This document shows positions 18,096 through 27,073 of a stretch of 64,000 nt of DNA, one piece after another. The DNA is from JALHOP01 sp964484195. GTDB taxonomy: Bacteria; Myxococcota; XYA12-FULL-58-9; JALHOP01. A program made the position numbers and the translations under genes. The notes beneath the pieces are model-generated. The model was given only the letters and a program-made list of their open reading frames with translations, was not told the origin of the DNA and made no database searches. The stretch lies in the NCBI GenBank assembly GCA_964484195.1, contig CAZAER010000019.1, forward strand, positions 1-64,000, given 5' to 3'. How positions within the stretch are numbered: the stretch's first letter is position 1; each line of letters starts with the position of its first letter.

Positions 18096-19619
18096 ATGCG
18101 TACTTCCGTCTTGTCCTGCGCCGTGCTCGGCGCTTTCGTTCTGGTCACGACCTTCGCCTGCAACAAAGAAGATCCCAACAGCACGGCTTATTGGCTCGGG
18201 AAAGCGAAGGACCCGAAGGAGCGCTCCGAGGCACTCCGCCAGATTGGCCGCCTCGGTAAGACGAGCGATCCCTCGCTGGTCAAGAAGGTGCTTGCCTACC
18301 TGCAAGACGAAGGTGAGTGGCAGCCGGACGCCGCGTACGCCTTGGGCGAGCTCGGCGACAAGAGCGTGAGCCAAGACCTCGTGAAGCAAATCGACTTCAA
18401 CGCCAACCCGAACGACCGCGTCGGCCGCGTCAAGACGTCCACCAACCAGGCCATCGCCCGTGCCCTCGCCCGCTTGCGCGCCGCCGACGGCGTCGACCCG
18501 CTCGTTCGCCTCGCAGCGCGCGCCGACGATCGCACCCGCGAGACGGCGATCCGCGCTCTCGGCGACCTCGGTGACAAGACCGCAATCGAGCCGCTCTTGG
18601 GGTTTCTGAGCCCGGAAACGCCCGCTCCGCTAGCGCGGACGGCGGTGTCGGCGCTGGGCGCCTTGCGTGACGGCAAAGCCGTGAATCGCCTCGTGGTCAT
18701 GCTCTACGAAGAGCGCGGCGACGTCAGCTTCTACGACGAGGCCCGCTTCGCCCTCATCCAAATCGGCGAGCCGGCGGTTCCGGTCCTGGTGCAAACCATC
18801 GAGCGAAAAAACGATCAGGTCGAAAAGCTCAAGCTCGCGGACGGCAAGCCGCTGCCGGAAGGCGCCATCGAGGCGCGCGCCGGCTCGGTGCTGGGTGCCA
18901 TGCGCGCGAAGTCCGCCGAAGCTGGCATCATCGCGACCCTCAACAAGCTCTACGCCAAGTACAAGACGACGAAAGACGAGCACCTGGCCGGCGCCATCGT
19001 CGAGCTAGCGTACGCCCTCGGCTACCTCGGCGACGCCGAAGCCGCGAAGGCCCTGCATCCGCTCGCCGAAGACACCGACCTGGCTATTCGCGTGGCCGCC
19101 GTCGAGGCGCTGACCGCATCCGGCGACATGACCGCGCTGCCTATCCTCGTGAAGGCGACACAAACCGGCGGTGACGATGCCCGCCGCGCCGCCATCGTCG
19201 CAGTGACGCGCCTCGGCGACGCCTCGCACCTCGAAACCTTTGCGACCCTCGCCAAGGACGAGCAGCTCGCGGCCAGCGTGCAAGACGACAAGGTGCGCCT
19301 CGAGGCCGCCGCGCAGTGCAAGAGCGACGCGGGCTGCTGGCGCGGCAAGCTCGCCGACACCAATCCGCGAGTGCGCGAGCGCGCCGCCTATCAGCTCGGC
19401 TGGGCCGGCGACAAAGGCGCCAAGGACGCTCTCTTGAAGAGCGCCGAAGACAGCGTGCCCGAGGTGCGTTTCGCCTCGGTGCTCTCGCTCGAGCGCTTGG
19501 GCGCGGTCGACGCCAAGTCGCTGCGCGCCATCCAGGAGCGCTCGGGTGACCGTATGGAGTACCGCGCGGTCAACGCGGAGATTGCGCGCGTGCTCGCCGC
19601 AAATCGCGAGACGAACTAG
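18096..19619 (+). CDS. HEAT-repeat lipoprotein
   Basis: 507 aa. Signal peptide with lipobox TFAC (Cys about residue 22), then CNKEDPNSTAYWLGKAKDPK, a start often seen in myxobacterial HEAT lipoproteins. Tandem HEAT repeats follow (landmarks ALRQIGRLGK, DAAYALGELGDKS, ETAIRALGDLGDK, RVAAVEALTASGD, RERAAYQLGWAGDKGA). It probably sits on the periplasmic face of a membrane as an interaction scaffold. The ATG follows TCGGGGGTTTCG. It faces away from the other HEAT-repeat gene, suggesting a duplicated or cooperating pair. Confidence 0.85.
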   Translation: MRTSVLSCAVLGAFVLVTTFACNKEDPNSTAYWLGKAKDPKERSEALRQIGRLGKTSDPSLVKKVLAYLQDEGEWQPDAAYALGELGDKSVSQDLVKQIDFNANPNDRVGRVKTSTNQAIARALARLRAADGVDPLVRLAARADDRTRETAIRALGDLGDKTAIEPLLGFLSPETPAPLARTAVSALGALRDGKAVNRLVVMLYEERGDVSFYDEARFALIQIGEPAVPVLVQTIERKNDQVEKLKLADGKPLPEGAIEARAGSVLGAMRAKSAEAGIIATLNKLYAKYKTTKDEHLAGAIVELAYALGYLGDAEAAKALHPLAEDTDLAIRVAAVEALTASGDMTALPILVKATQTGGDDARRAAIVAVTRLGDASHLETFATLAKDEQLAASVQDDKVRLEAAAQCKSDAGCWRGKLADTNPRVRERAAYQLGWAGDKGAKDALLKSAEDSVPEVRFASVLSLERLGAVDAKSLRAIQERSGDRMEYRAVNAEIARVLAANRETN

Positions 19620-19639
19620 CGGGGCACCGTAGCGGGCGG

Positions 19640-19672
19640 GGAGGCTATCGCGCAGTGATGCGATCGGCCTCC
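19640..19672. terminator. Possible bidirectional terminator hairpin
   Basis: An interrupted stem, GGAGGC with GCCTCC on the outside and ATCGC with GCGAT on the inside, lies between the convergent HEAT-lipoprotein and 19769 genes. There is no T-run, so an intrinsic terminator is uncertain. Confidence 0.25.
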
Positions 19673-19768
19673 TGCTTCCACTTCTCGGTCATGCGGCCGG
19701 GCCGCATAACCTTGCGATGCCGCGCGTCGGCCTGTGGGCACGATCGCGTAGTCGCCGGCCGGTGTGAA

Positions 19769-20176
19769 CTAGCCGTTCTTCTTGCCGGTCGGGTTCGCGG
19801 TGAACGCATTCACCGCGCCGTAGACGCCGTAGGCGATGAAGGCGCCCGTGAGCGTGGCCAGGAAGTTGGCCGCGAACGGTGTGCTTGCGACGTTGCTCAG
19901 CGTGGCGATGAAGTTCAGGTACGGGACGTTCCCCATATGAACGCCCATGATTTGCAACAGGCCGGCGCCCAGGAACGAGCCAAGGAAGACCTGGGGAAAC
20001 TCGTTGAGCGGTAGGAGCGTGCCGCGCAGACCAGCGTTCAGCCGATCACCAACGGAAGGTCCCGCTTTGACCGGCTTGGCCTCCGGAGTCGGCAGAGCCG
20101 GCAGCTGAGCCGGCGGCGCCTCCAGGACCGGGGTCGTGCTGATCGGGGGGATCTGGGTCGGGTTGGTCGTGGTCAT
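19769..20176 (-). CDS. Orphan protein with Thr/Pro-rich N-terminus and hydrophobic C-terminal half
   Basis: 135 aa. Residues 1-45 are Thr, Pro, Ile and Ala rich and look disordered; residues about 50-125 hold two hydrophobic, glycine-containing segments (landmarks FLGSFLGAGLLQIMGVHMG and FLATLTGAFIAYGVYGAV). There is no N-terminal signal peptide, so a membrane-inserting domain follows a long free tail. I know no family for it. The 138-bp gap upstream (to comF, divergent) contains TTATAC about 12 nt before the ATG. Confidence 0.65.
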   Translation of the reverse strand: MTTTNPTQIPPISTTPVLEAPPAQLPALPTPEAKPVKAGPSVGDRLNAGLRGTLLPLNEFPQVFLGSFLGAGLLQIMGVHMGNVPYLNFIATLSNVASTPFAANFLATLTGAFIAYGVYGAVNAFTANPTGKKNG

Positions 20177-20314
20177 CGCTGCTCGTTGGGTATAAGGGCG
20201 GCCGTTTTACGCTTGAGAAGGCGTTTTCGGCGGGTCGAGCGGCACGTTGTCTCCCTGTCAGTGCTGCCATGACACCACGAACCGTCCTGCGCGCCCCCAG
20301 TGTACGGCCGTGCC

Positions 20315-21037
20315 ATGAGCATCTTTGCGCGTCTCCGTGAAGACGCGGCCGACACCGGTCGAGCCGTCCTCGACGCCGTCTATCCCGCGCGCTGCGTGTG
20401 CGACCCCGACGAGCCCCTCCCGACGCGGCCCGCTTACGGCCTGTGTGACGCTTGCGTCATGAACCTCGAGCCCAACGGCGGCGAGCGCTGCCCAGTGTGC
20501 GATCACCCGGGCTCGCGCTGCTGCTCGCCGGGAAGTGATCTGCGCGTCCGCGCGCCCTATCTCTACAGCGGGCCGCTCCCGGGGGCCGTGCACGCCATCA
20601 AGTTCGGCGGCCGTGACGACCTGGCGCGAGGCCTCGGGCGCTTGCTCGGCGAGCATGCCGACATCGGTGCGCTCGCTCGCGCGTGCGACCAATGCGTGCC
20701 GGTTCCCCTGTCGAGCGCGCGTGCACGTGAGCGCGGTTACAATCAGAGCGCCATCCTGGCTCGCGCCGTTGGCAGGGCTGTCGGCCTCCCGGTCCGCCAT
20801 TGCCTACGACGCAGCCGCGACACCATGCCCCAGCACACCCTCGACGCCAGCCAGCGCCAGGTGAACGTCCGCAACGCTTTCAGCGTGAGGGGTCCGATCG
20901 TCGGCTCGGTGCTCCTGGTCGACGATGTCATCACGTCAGGCGAGACGGTCCGATCGGCCGCCCGGGCATTGCTCGATGCGGGAGCCCACCGCGTGGTCGC
21001 GATCGCCCTCGGGCGTACTCCCCGCGCCGTCGTCTGA
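20315..21037 (+). CDS. comF: ComF-family phosphoribosyltransferase-like protein
   Basis: 240 aa from the ATG at 20315. The N-terminal zinc ribbon contains CVCDPDE, CDAC and CPVC cysteine pairs; the C-terminal PRTase-type domain has the PRPP-loop motif VLLVDDVITSGET. ComF proteins are linked to DNA uptake and recombination, mechanism unclear. A GTG 15 bp upstream (20300) is possible but less likely. Alanine racemase follows on the same strand after about 97 bp. Confidence 0.85.
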   Translation: MSIFARLREDAADTGRAVLDAVYPARCVCDPDEPLPTRPAYGLCDACVMNLEPNGGERCPVCDHPGSRCCSPGSDLRVRAPYLYSGPLPGAVHAIKFGGRDDLARGLGRLLGEHADIGALARACDQCVPVPLSSARARERGYNQSAILARAVGRAVGLPVRHCLRRSRDTMPQHTLDASQRQVNVRNAFSVRGPIVGSVLLVDDVITSGETVRSAARALLDAGAHRVVAIALGRTPRAVV

Positions 21038-21134
21038 AGGGCATTTTCGCGGGTAGCGCCCGGTTACCCCAACGCGGCCCCCCGAGAAGGCCGTAGAATT
21101 GCGCTTCTGGCTTGTGGCTGCGATAAAACGGGCC

Positions 21135-22358
21135 ATGTTGTCCGCATTGGGGATTCGACCCACCGCGGTTACCGTCGATCTCCAGGCGTTGCGGACCAAC
21201 GTCACGACCCTCCAGCGTCGTGGCGGCGGACACCCTTTGTGCGCGGTCGTGAAGGCCGACGCTTACGGTCACGGCGCGGTCGCAGTGGCGCGTGAGCTCG
21301 AGCTCGTGGGTAGCGCCTTCCTCGGGGTCACCCTGGTCGAAGAAGGCGTCGCCCTGCGCGATGCCGGCATTCGCGCCCCCATCCTCGTGCTCGGCGGCGC
21401 CTTCGGCTCGCAGGGCTTCGCCGCGGTCGTCGAGCATAGTCTCACCCCGGTCATCTGGCGGGTCGATCACCTTGCCGACCTCGTCGCCGCCGCGCGCGGC
21501 TCTGCCATCGCCTACCACCTCAAGGTCGACACCGGCATGGCCCGTCTCGGCGCCCAGACCGACGAGCTCGCCGACTTCCTCACCGCCGCCAAGGCCACGC
21601 CTCAAGCCAAGCTCGATGGCTTCATGTCGCACTTCGCGAGCGCCGATGTCGTCGGCGACCCGAAGAACCTCGAGCAGGTGGCGAGCTACACGTCCGCTAT
21701 AGCGCAAGTACGGCAGCACGGCTTCTCGCCGCGCTGGCTGCACTTCGCGAACACCCCGTCACTGCTCACCGGCGTTCACGGCGGCGCTCACACCCTCTTG
21801 CGCCCAGGTGGTGGCCTCTACGGTCTCGACACGCGCGACAAACACGTCGGCGACGATCCGCTCACACCGATCTTGCGCTGGTCGACGAAGCCCATCCACG
21901 TGAAACACGTGCCCGCCGGCACCAGCGTCAGCTACGGCGCCCGCTGGACCGCCAAGCGCGACAGCATCATCGCAACCCTGCCGGTCGGTTACGCCGACGG
22001 TTACCCACGCATCATGACCGGCAAGGCCAAGGTCTTGGTCAAAGGCGAGCTCGCGCCGGTGGTCGGCACCATCTGCATGGACCTCTGCCTCGCCGACGTC
22101 ACCGATATCCCCGGTGTCTCGGCCGACGACGAGGTCGTGCTCATCGGCGAGCAAGGCAAGCGACGCCTCACGGCGGACGACCTCGCGAGCTGGGCCGGCA
22201 CCATCTCGTACGAGATCACCTGCGGCATCGGTCCGCGCGTACCCCGACGCTATGTCGGACTCACGGCCACCACCACTTCGCCCGGCACCTCGACCAGCGG
22301 CACGTCGACCACCCCGGTCAGAGCACAACCACTCGCCGCCCAGGGACGCGACGCGTGA
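21135..22358 (+). CDS. alr: Alanine racemase
   Basis: About 407 aa. PLP enzyme making D-alanine for peptidoglycan. The PLP-lysine motif AVVKADAYGHGA is near the N-terminus and the catalytic tyrosine lies in SYGARW; CMD (TICMDL) and the C-terminal beta-domain are intact. The ATG at 21135 is preferred over a TTG at 21099. The last 30 residues are Thr/Ser/Pro rich and unconserved. The stop overlaps the GTG of mlaE by 4 bp (GTGA), so it is translationally coupled to the lipid transporter genes. Confidence 0.93.
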   Translation: MLSALGIRPTAVTVDLQALRTNVTTLQRRGGGHPLCAVVKADAYGHGAVAVARELELVGSAFLGVTLVEEGVALRDAGIRAPILVLGGAFGSQGFAAVVEHSLTPVIWRVDHLADLVAAARGSAIAYHLKVDTGMARLGAQTDELADFLTAAKATPQAKLDGFMSHFASADVVGDPKNLEQVASYTSAIAQVRQHGFSPRWLHFANTPSLLTGVHGGAHTLLRPGGGLYGLDTRDKHVGDDPLTPILRWSTKPIHVKHVPAGTSVSYGARWTAKRDSIIATLPVGYADGYPRIMTGKAKVLVKGELAPVVGTICMDLCLADVTDIPGVSADDEVVLIGEQGKRRLTADDLASWAGTISYEITCGIGPRVPRRYVGLTATTTSPGTSTSGTSTTPVRAQPLAAQGRDA

Positions 22359-23200
22359 GCTCGTCCTCGGCGCTCGATCGCCTGAACGAAAACCCGTTCG
22401 TGAAGCCGATCGTGGGGCTCGGCAACGCCACGATCCGCGGTCTCACCGAGCTCGGCCTCGTGGTGCAGTTCTTCGCCAGCGCCGTGATGCTCGCATTCCG
22501 CCCGCCGTACCGCTTGCCGCTCTTGCTCACGCAGATGGAGTTCGTGGGCGTCGGCTCGCTCTTCATCATCATGCTCACCGGCACCTTCACCGGCGCCGTC
22601 TTCACCCTGCAGACCGTGAACGGCCTCGCGCAGTTCAACCTCGAGAGTGTCGTCGGCACCACGGTCATGATCGGCGTGACCCGCGAGCTCGCCCCCGTCT
22701 TGACCGCGTTGATGGTCACCGGCCGCGTCGCCAGCGCCATGGCCACCGAGCTCGGCACCATGCGCGTCACCGAGCAGATCGACGCCATGGAAGTCATGGC
22801 CGTGAACCCGGTGCAGTACCTCGCGACCCCTCGCATCGTCGCGTCCGCCATCATGGTGCCGTGCCTGTCGATGCTCTTCGTCGCCGTCGCGTACGCTGGA
22901 GCGTACATCATGGCGGTCCCGGTGCTCGGCATCGACGAGGGCGCGTACATCTCGCGCATCCGCGAGTACGTCGCGAGCTACGACGTCATGCACGGCTTCT
23001 ACAAGTCGATCATCCTCGGCATCCTCTTGGCGACGGTCGGTTGCTACAAGGGCTACAACGCGGCCGGCGGCGCACGCGGCGTCGGCGTCGCCACCACCCA
23101 GGCGGTGGTCATCAGCTCGATCTCGGTCTTCATCATCGACTACGTGTTGTCGGCGCTGCTCATGAAGTTCGAGCCCGCGTACAACGCGGTGACCTACTGA
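22355..23200 (+). CDS. mlaE: MlaE-type ABC transporter permease
   Basis: 281 aa with five to six membrane segments. Matches the MlaE/YrbE permease of MCE lipid transporters (landmarks VGSLFIIMLTGTFTGAVF, GTTVMIGVTRELAPVLTALM, MGTMRVTEQIDAMEVM as TMRVTEQIDAMEVM). It moves phospholipid between inner and outer membrane with the ATPase and MCE protein encoded next. Start GTG overlaps the alr stop; its stop overlaps the mlaF ATG by one base. Confidence 0.92.
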   Translation: MSSSSALDRLNENPFVKPIVGLGNATIRGLTELGLVVQFFASAVMLAFRPPYRLPLLLTQMEFVGVGSLFIIMLTGTFTGAVFTLQTVNGLAQFNLESVVGTTVMIGVTRELAPVLTALMVTGRVASAMATELGTMRVTEQIDAMEVMAVNPVQYLATPRIVASAIMVPCLSMLFVAVAYAGAYIMAVPVLGIDEGAYISRIREYVASYDVMHGFYKSIILGILLATVGCYKGYNAAGGARGVGVATTQAVVISSISVFIIDYVLSALLMKFEPAYNAVTY

Positions 23201-23982
23201 TGACCGATACGGACATCACAGCGGTCCCGGCTGCGGACACGCCGTACGCCATCGAAGTGAAGAACGTGGTCAAGGCGTTTGGCCCGCAGACCGTCTTGAA
23301 GAGCGTCAGCCTCAAAGTCCGGCGCGGCAAGACCCGCGTCATCCTCGGACCCTCTGGCTCCGGCAAGACCGTCATCATGAAACACATGATTGGGCTCTTG
23401 AAGCCCGATCGTGGCAGCATTCTCGTCGACGGGCAGGAGATCACTACCCTGCCGCATGACGACCTTTTGAAAGTCCGTCGAAAGTTCGGCATGGTGTTCC
23501 AGCAAGCCGCCCTCTTCGACTCGATGACCGTTGGTGAAAACGTCTCCTTCCCCCTGCGCGAGCACACCCTGCTCTCGAAGGACGCCATCGCGGAAAAAGT
23601 CCGCGAGAAGCTCGCCGTCGTCGATCTCAAGAATATCGAGCACAAGTATCCGTCAGAGCTCTCCGGCGGTATGCGCAAGCGCGTGGGCCTGGCGCGCGCC
23701 ATCGTGTTGGAGCCTTCCATCGTGCTGTACGACGAACCGACGACCGGGCTCGATCCGCTGACCACCGACAGCGTCGACAAGATGATCCTCGACGCCTCCA
23801 AACGTTTGAACGTCACCTCCGTGGTCATCTCGCACGATGTCGGTAGCGCCCTCCTCGTCGCCGACGACATCGCGGTCATCCACGAAGGGCTCATCGTCGA
23901 AGACGTGCCGGCGAAGGAGATTCGCAACAGCACGCATCCCTTCGTGCGCGAGTTCCTGCATACTTGGTTTCGCAAGCAATGA
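23200..23982 (+). CDS. mlaF: MlaF-type ABC transporter ATPase
   Basis: 260 aa. Energises the Mla-like lipid transporter on the cytoplasmic side. Walker A GPSGSGKT, Q-loop FQQAALFDSMTV, ABC signature LSGGMRKRVGLARA, Walker B IVLYDEPTTGLDP and the switch histidine in VISHD are all visible. The ATG at 23200 overlaps the mlaE stop (TGATG); the stop overlaps the mlaD ATG at 23979 by 4 bp. Longer open frames upstream in this frame are shadows of alr and mlaE. Confidence 0.93.
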   Translation: MTDTDITAVPAADTPYAIEVKNVVKAFGPQTVLKSVSLKVRRGKTRVILGPSGSGKTVIMKHMIGLLKPDRGSILVDGQEITTLPHDDLLKVRRKFGMVFQQAALFDSMTVGENVSFPLREHTLLSKDAIAEKVREKLAVVDLKNIEHKYPSELSGGMRKRVGLARAIVLEPSIVLYDEPTTGLDPLTTDSVDKMILDASKRLNVTSVVISHDVGSALLVADDIAVIHEGLIVEDVPAKEIRNSTHPFVREFLHTWFRKQ

Positions 23983-25532
23983 ACGCACGTACCCCCTTAC
24001 TCGTAGGTCTGGTCATCGTCGCGGCGGTGGTGTCGCTGACCTACTTCCTGACGCAGTCGAGCGACGGGAAGCTCGACAAGAGTAAGAGCTACATCCTGTA
24101 TGCCGACTTTACCGACGCTGCCGGCATTCGCTGGAAGACCCGCGTCCAGGTGAACGGCCTCGACGTCGGCCGCATCGATGGCATCGAGCATGTCCGCGAT
24201 AGCGACGGGCGGCTCCTGGCGCGCGTCCAGCTGCGCATCGACAAGAAGTACGACGTCTACGACAACGCCATGCTGCGCAAGGTCGCCGAGTCGCTTCTCG
24301 GTGACTTCCGCCTCGACCTCGACCCCGGCACGCCTGGGCACAAGCAGCTGCAAGAAGGCGACATCATCCCCAACGTGCAGAGCACGTCCGATCTCGAGGC
24401 CATCCAGTCGGAGCTGCGTCAGGTCGCGACCAACGTCAACCGCGTCACCGACAGCGTCGCCAAGGTGCTCGCTGGTCCCGAAGGCGAAGGCGCCCTGCGG
24501 CAGATCCTCGCCTCGGTCGAACGCTCGGTCGTCGCTGTCGAGCAGACCACGTACGCGGTGCGCGAAACGGTGCAAAGCAATCAGCACCTCGTGAACCAAA
24601 TGATCTCCGACGTGCACCGCTTCACGCAGACCCTCTCCGACGTCAGCGGCCGCGAGGGCGAGATCCGTCAGATCACCGGGAATCTCGCCCAGCTCACCGA
24701 CCGCTTGAACACCTTGGCCGGCAAGCTCGCGGAAGGCGAAGAAGGCGGCGAGATCACCGAGACGGTCAAGAATCTACGCGAGACCAGCGAGAACCTGGCG
24801 TCGGCGACGCGCAAGATCGATCAGGGTGACGGCACCGTCGGCCGCTTGGTGAATGACAACGAGCTCGTCGATAGCGTGCAAGAGACCGTCGACGGCGCGA
24901 ACACTCTCATCGGCTCGCTGGCGCGCCTACAGACCCAGGTCGAGCTACGCACCGAGTACATCGTGCCGTTCAACAACGACTCGCCCTACGTCGACACGGG
25001 TGTGCGCACGACGCTCGGCCTGCGCCTGATTCCCCGACCCGACAAGTACTACTTGATCGAAGCGGTGAGCGACGTGCGCGGCGATCAGTCGCGTCACCAG
25101 ATCTCGCGCGAGTTCCGCGACGGCCGCACCGGGCAGCTCATCCGCAGCGAGGTCGAGGACAACGCCGACACCAACTACCGCGCCCTCAAGTTCTCGGTGC
25201 AGTTCGCCAAGCGCTACTACTTCTCGACGCTGCGCTTCGGCATCATCGAGAACACCGGCGGCGTTGGCGCGAACTTCCACTGGCTCAAAGACAAGCTCGA
25301 GCTCCGCCTCGACATGTTCGACTTCACCCGCCGTGTGCCCGATCAGGTCAGCGAGCTCGTGAACCCGCGCTTCCGCGCCTTTTTCCTCTACGAGTTCTAC
25401 GACCACTTGTTCGCTCAAGCGGGCATCGACGATCCGTTCAACGGCGACCTGCGCACCTGGTTTTTGGGCGCGGCGCTGCGCTTCACGGATGACGACTTGA
25501 AGTCGATCCTGCCGTTCGCGCCTGGCCCCTAA
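23979..25532 (+). CDS. mlaD: Long MCE-domain (MlaD-like) protein with barrel-like C-terminal domain
   Basis: 517 aa. N-terminal membrane anchor (about residues 5-25), one MCE domain (about 35-120; ADFTDAAGIRWKTRVQVNG), a long helical region (about 125-315) that would form the coiled-coil needle, then a C-terminal 180 residues of alternating beta-strand pattern rich in Tyr, Phe and Arg (landmarks VRTTLGLRLIPRPDKYYLIE, YYFSTLRFGIIENTGGVGA, WFLGAALRFTDDDLK). Twice or more the length of E. coli MlaD. No MlaB or MlaC gene follows, so the long needle plus barrel-like end may bridge the periplasm without a shuttle protein. Confidence 0.88.
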   Translation: MNARTPLLVGLVIVAAVVSLTYFLTQSSDGKLDKSKSYILYADFTDAAGIRWKTRVQVNGLDVGRIDGIEHVRDSDGRLLARVQLRIDKKYDVYDNAMLRKVAESLLGDFRLDLDPGTPGHKQLQEGDIIPNVQSTSDLEAIQSELRQVATNVNRVTDSVAKVLAGPEGEGALRQILASVERSVVAVEQTTYAVRETVQSNQHLVNQMISDVHRFTQTLSDVSGREGEIRQITGNLAQLTDRLNTLAGKLAEGEEGGEITETVKNLRETSENLASATRKIDQGDGTVGRLVNDNELVDSVQETVDGANTLIGSLARLQTQVELRTEYIVPFNNDSPYVDTGVRTTLGLRLIPRPDKYYLIEAVSDVRGDQSRHQISREFRDGRTGQLIRSEVEDNADTNYRALKFSVQFAKRYYFSTLRFGIIENTGGVGANFHWLKDKLELRLDMFDFTRRVPDQVSELVNPRFRAFFLYEFYDHLFAQAGIDDPFNGDLRTWFLGAALRFTDDDLKSILPFAPGP

Positions 25533-25624
25533 GCTCTGCTCGGGTGCGAAAGAAGCACCTGCCCGGCCCCGGCGCCGATAACCAACAGAGTCAACGAAGC
25601 CTTCGACAAGGGCGGAGTATCGTC

Positions 25625-26056
25625 ATGCACTTTGGGGCCGTTCCACGCGCAATCGATGACACGAACGCCATGAACAAGGCTTTCCGCGAGCAAGTCGAAG
25701 GCATCGTCACCCGAGGCAAGGCGAAGGGTGCGCTCGAGCCGACAGAGGTGCACGAGCTGGAACAGGCCTATCGCCAGTTCCGTGGCCCAGTCGCAGCCGC
25801 CGCCAACGGGGTGTTGTTGGGGATCATGGATGTGCACCAGACTCTCGCGAACATCGACCGGCTCCACGCGTTGAAGGGGCACGGCGTCGACTGGAATGCC
25901 TTCGACGCGACCAAGAAATCGAGCGTCGACCAGTGGCTTTGCTACGGCAACGGGGGCGCATACCTGGCCGTGTTCACTGCCTTGAACCCGGGAAAGGCGC
26001 CGCCACCGCGCGATCTGAAGCGCTACCCGATCCTTCCAGACGCCATCGTCTACTGA
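25625..26056 (+). CDS. Orphan protein of unknown function
   Basis: 143 aa from the ATG at 25625, which follows GGGCGGAG by 8 nt. Predicted mostly helical in the first 90 residues (EQVEGIVTRGKAKGAL, ELEQAYRQFRGPVAAAANGV), then YGNGGAYLAVFTALNPGK and a Pro-rich end. No signal peptide or membrane helix. No family recognised. It opens a run of small unknown genes between mlaD and the metallopeptidase. Confidence 0.65.
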   Translation: MHFGAVPRAIDDTNAMNKAFREQVEGIVTRGKAKGALEPTEVHELEQAYRQFRGPVAAAANGVLLGIMDVHQTLANIDRLHALKGHGVDWNAFDATKKSSVDQWLCYGNGGAYLAVFTALNPGKAPPPRDLKRYPILPDAIVY

Positions 26057-26122
26057 ACGGCGCTCCAGCGCGGTCGCAGCCGGGAGTCGCACTGACCTCC
26101 CCGCACAGCATATGCAGACCGC

Positions 26123-26581
26123 ATGGACATGCTGATCAAGCTTTACGACCTGCCGGCCGCGCCCGCGCCCCTGGCCACCGGCATCACGGTACGCAAGCCC
26201 ATCGGCCCCGAGCACGATCTCGTCACCGGCTGGATCGCCGAGCACTTCAGCCGCGGCTGGGCGAGCGAAGCCGGCGTCGCCCTGGCGCAGCGCAGCCTAT
26301 TCATCGCGACACGCGACGACACCCTCTTGGGCTTCTGCTGCTACGACGGCACCGCGAAGGGCTTCGTGGGTCCCATCGGTGTGCTCGACAGCACCCGTGG
26401 CACTGGGGTCGGCGCCCATCTCTTGCGCGCTTGCCTCAACGATATGATCGCGGTCGGCTATGGCTACGCCATCGTCGGGTTCGTCGGAGCAGCCGATTTC
26501 TTTCGTAAAGTCGCTGGCGCTAGCGCGATCGAAGGGTCGTCACCCGGCGTCTACGGCGGCATGTTGCGCTTTCGCAAGTAA
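26123..26581 (+). CDS. GNAT-family N-acetyltransferase
   Basis: 152 aa, one GNAT domain. The acetyl-CoA binding motif is FVGPIGVLDSTRGTGVGAHLL (core RGTGVG), followed by the C-terminal strand YAIVGFVGAADFFRKV. The substrate is unknown. An ATG two codons downstream (26129) is an alternative start. It lies among orphan genes, so it could modify one of their products, but this is only a positional guess. Confidence 0.82.
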   Translation: MDMLIKLYDLPAAPAPLATGITVRKPIGPEHDLVTGWIAEHFSRGWASEAGVALAQRSLFIATRDDTLLGFCCYDGTAKGFVGPIGVLDSTRGTGVGAHLLRACLNDMIAVGYGYAIVGFVGAADFFRKVAGASAIEGSSPGVYGGMLRFRK

Positions 26582-26648
26582 GGCACGCAACTTCAGCGAG
26601 CCTCCGCCGATATAAAACTCCGACCTCGATAATCATGGCGGTTTGTTT

Positions 26649-27059
26649 ATGAGCAGTACCCTGAATACGACTGAGATTTCGCAGAAGGCGCCGGGCGCCC
26701 TGGCTGACGAGCCGAGCCACAGCAAGGCCGAAGACGTCCTCAATCTGGTCAACACCATCGTAGAAAGCCCACAATACGGCGGCGTCTTCCGCGCCATCGG
26801 GCAGCGCTGCACGGTCGAGGCGGAAGCCTATGTCGGCTTCCCGGCCTACCGCAGCAACGTCAACGACGGCATCTTCTGCCTGACCCGCCAAGGGTTCTGC
26901 GTCATGGAGATCTACGGCGAGAGCAACTTGCGCCTGCGTGACCTGACCCTGGACGACCTCGAGACGCTCGACACCGAATCGATCTACTGCATGGCCCGCG
27001 AAGCCAAGTCGCGCGTCATGAACGGCCTGGTTGGCCGCGCGCGGAAGTCCTTCCACTAA
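26649..27059 (+). CDS. Orphan protein, paralog of the next gene
   Basis: 136 aa. The first 30 residues are Ser/Thr/Pro/Glu rich; the rest is a compact alpha/beta domain with LCLTRQG-like landmarks (GIFCLTRQGFCVMEIYGE, LRDLTLDDLETL). It shares a clear pattern with the downstream 204-aa protein: SPQYGGVFRAIG with DPQFATITRTLA, CLTRQGFCVMEIY with GLTSQGWGVIYLN, LRDLTLDDL with LRPLTVEDL. The ATG at 26649 follows GGCGG. TATAAA at 26611-26616 may be a -10 box. No known family. Confidence 0.7.
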   Translation: MSSTLNTTEISQKAPGALADEPSHSKAEDVLNLVNTIVESPQYGGVFRAIGQRCTVEAEAYVGFPAYRSNVNDGIFCLTRQGFCVMEIYGESNLRLRDLTLDDLETLDTESIYCMAREAKSRVMNGLVGRARKSFH

Positions 27060-27073
27060 GCGAGGCGAGCATC

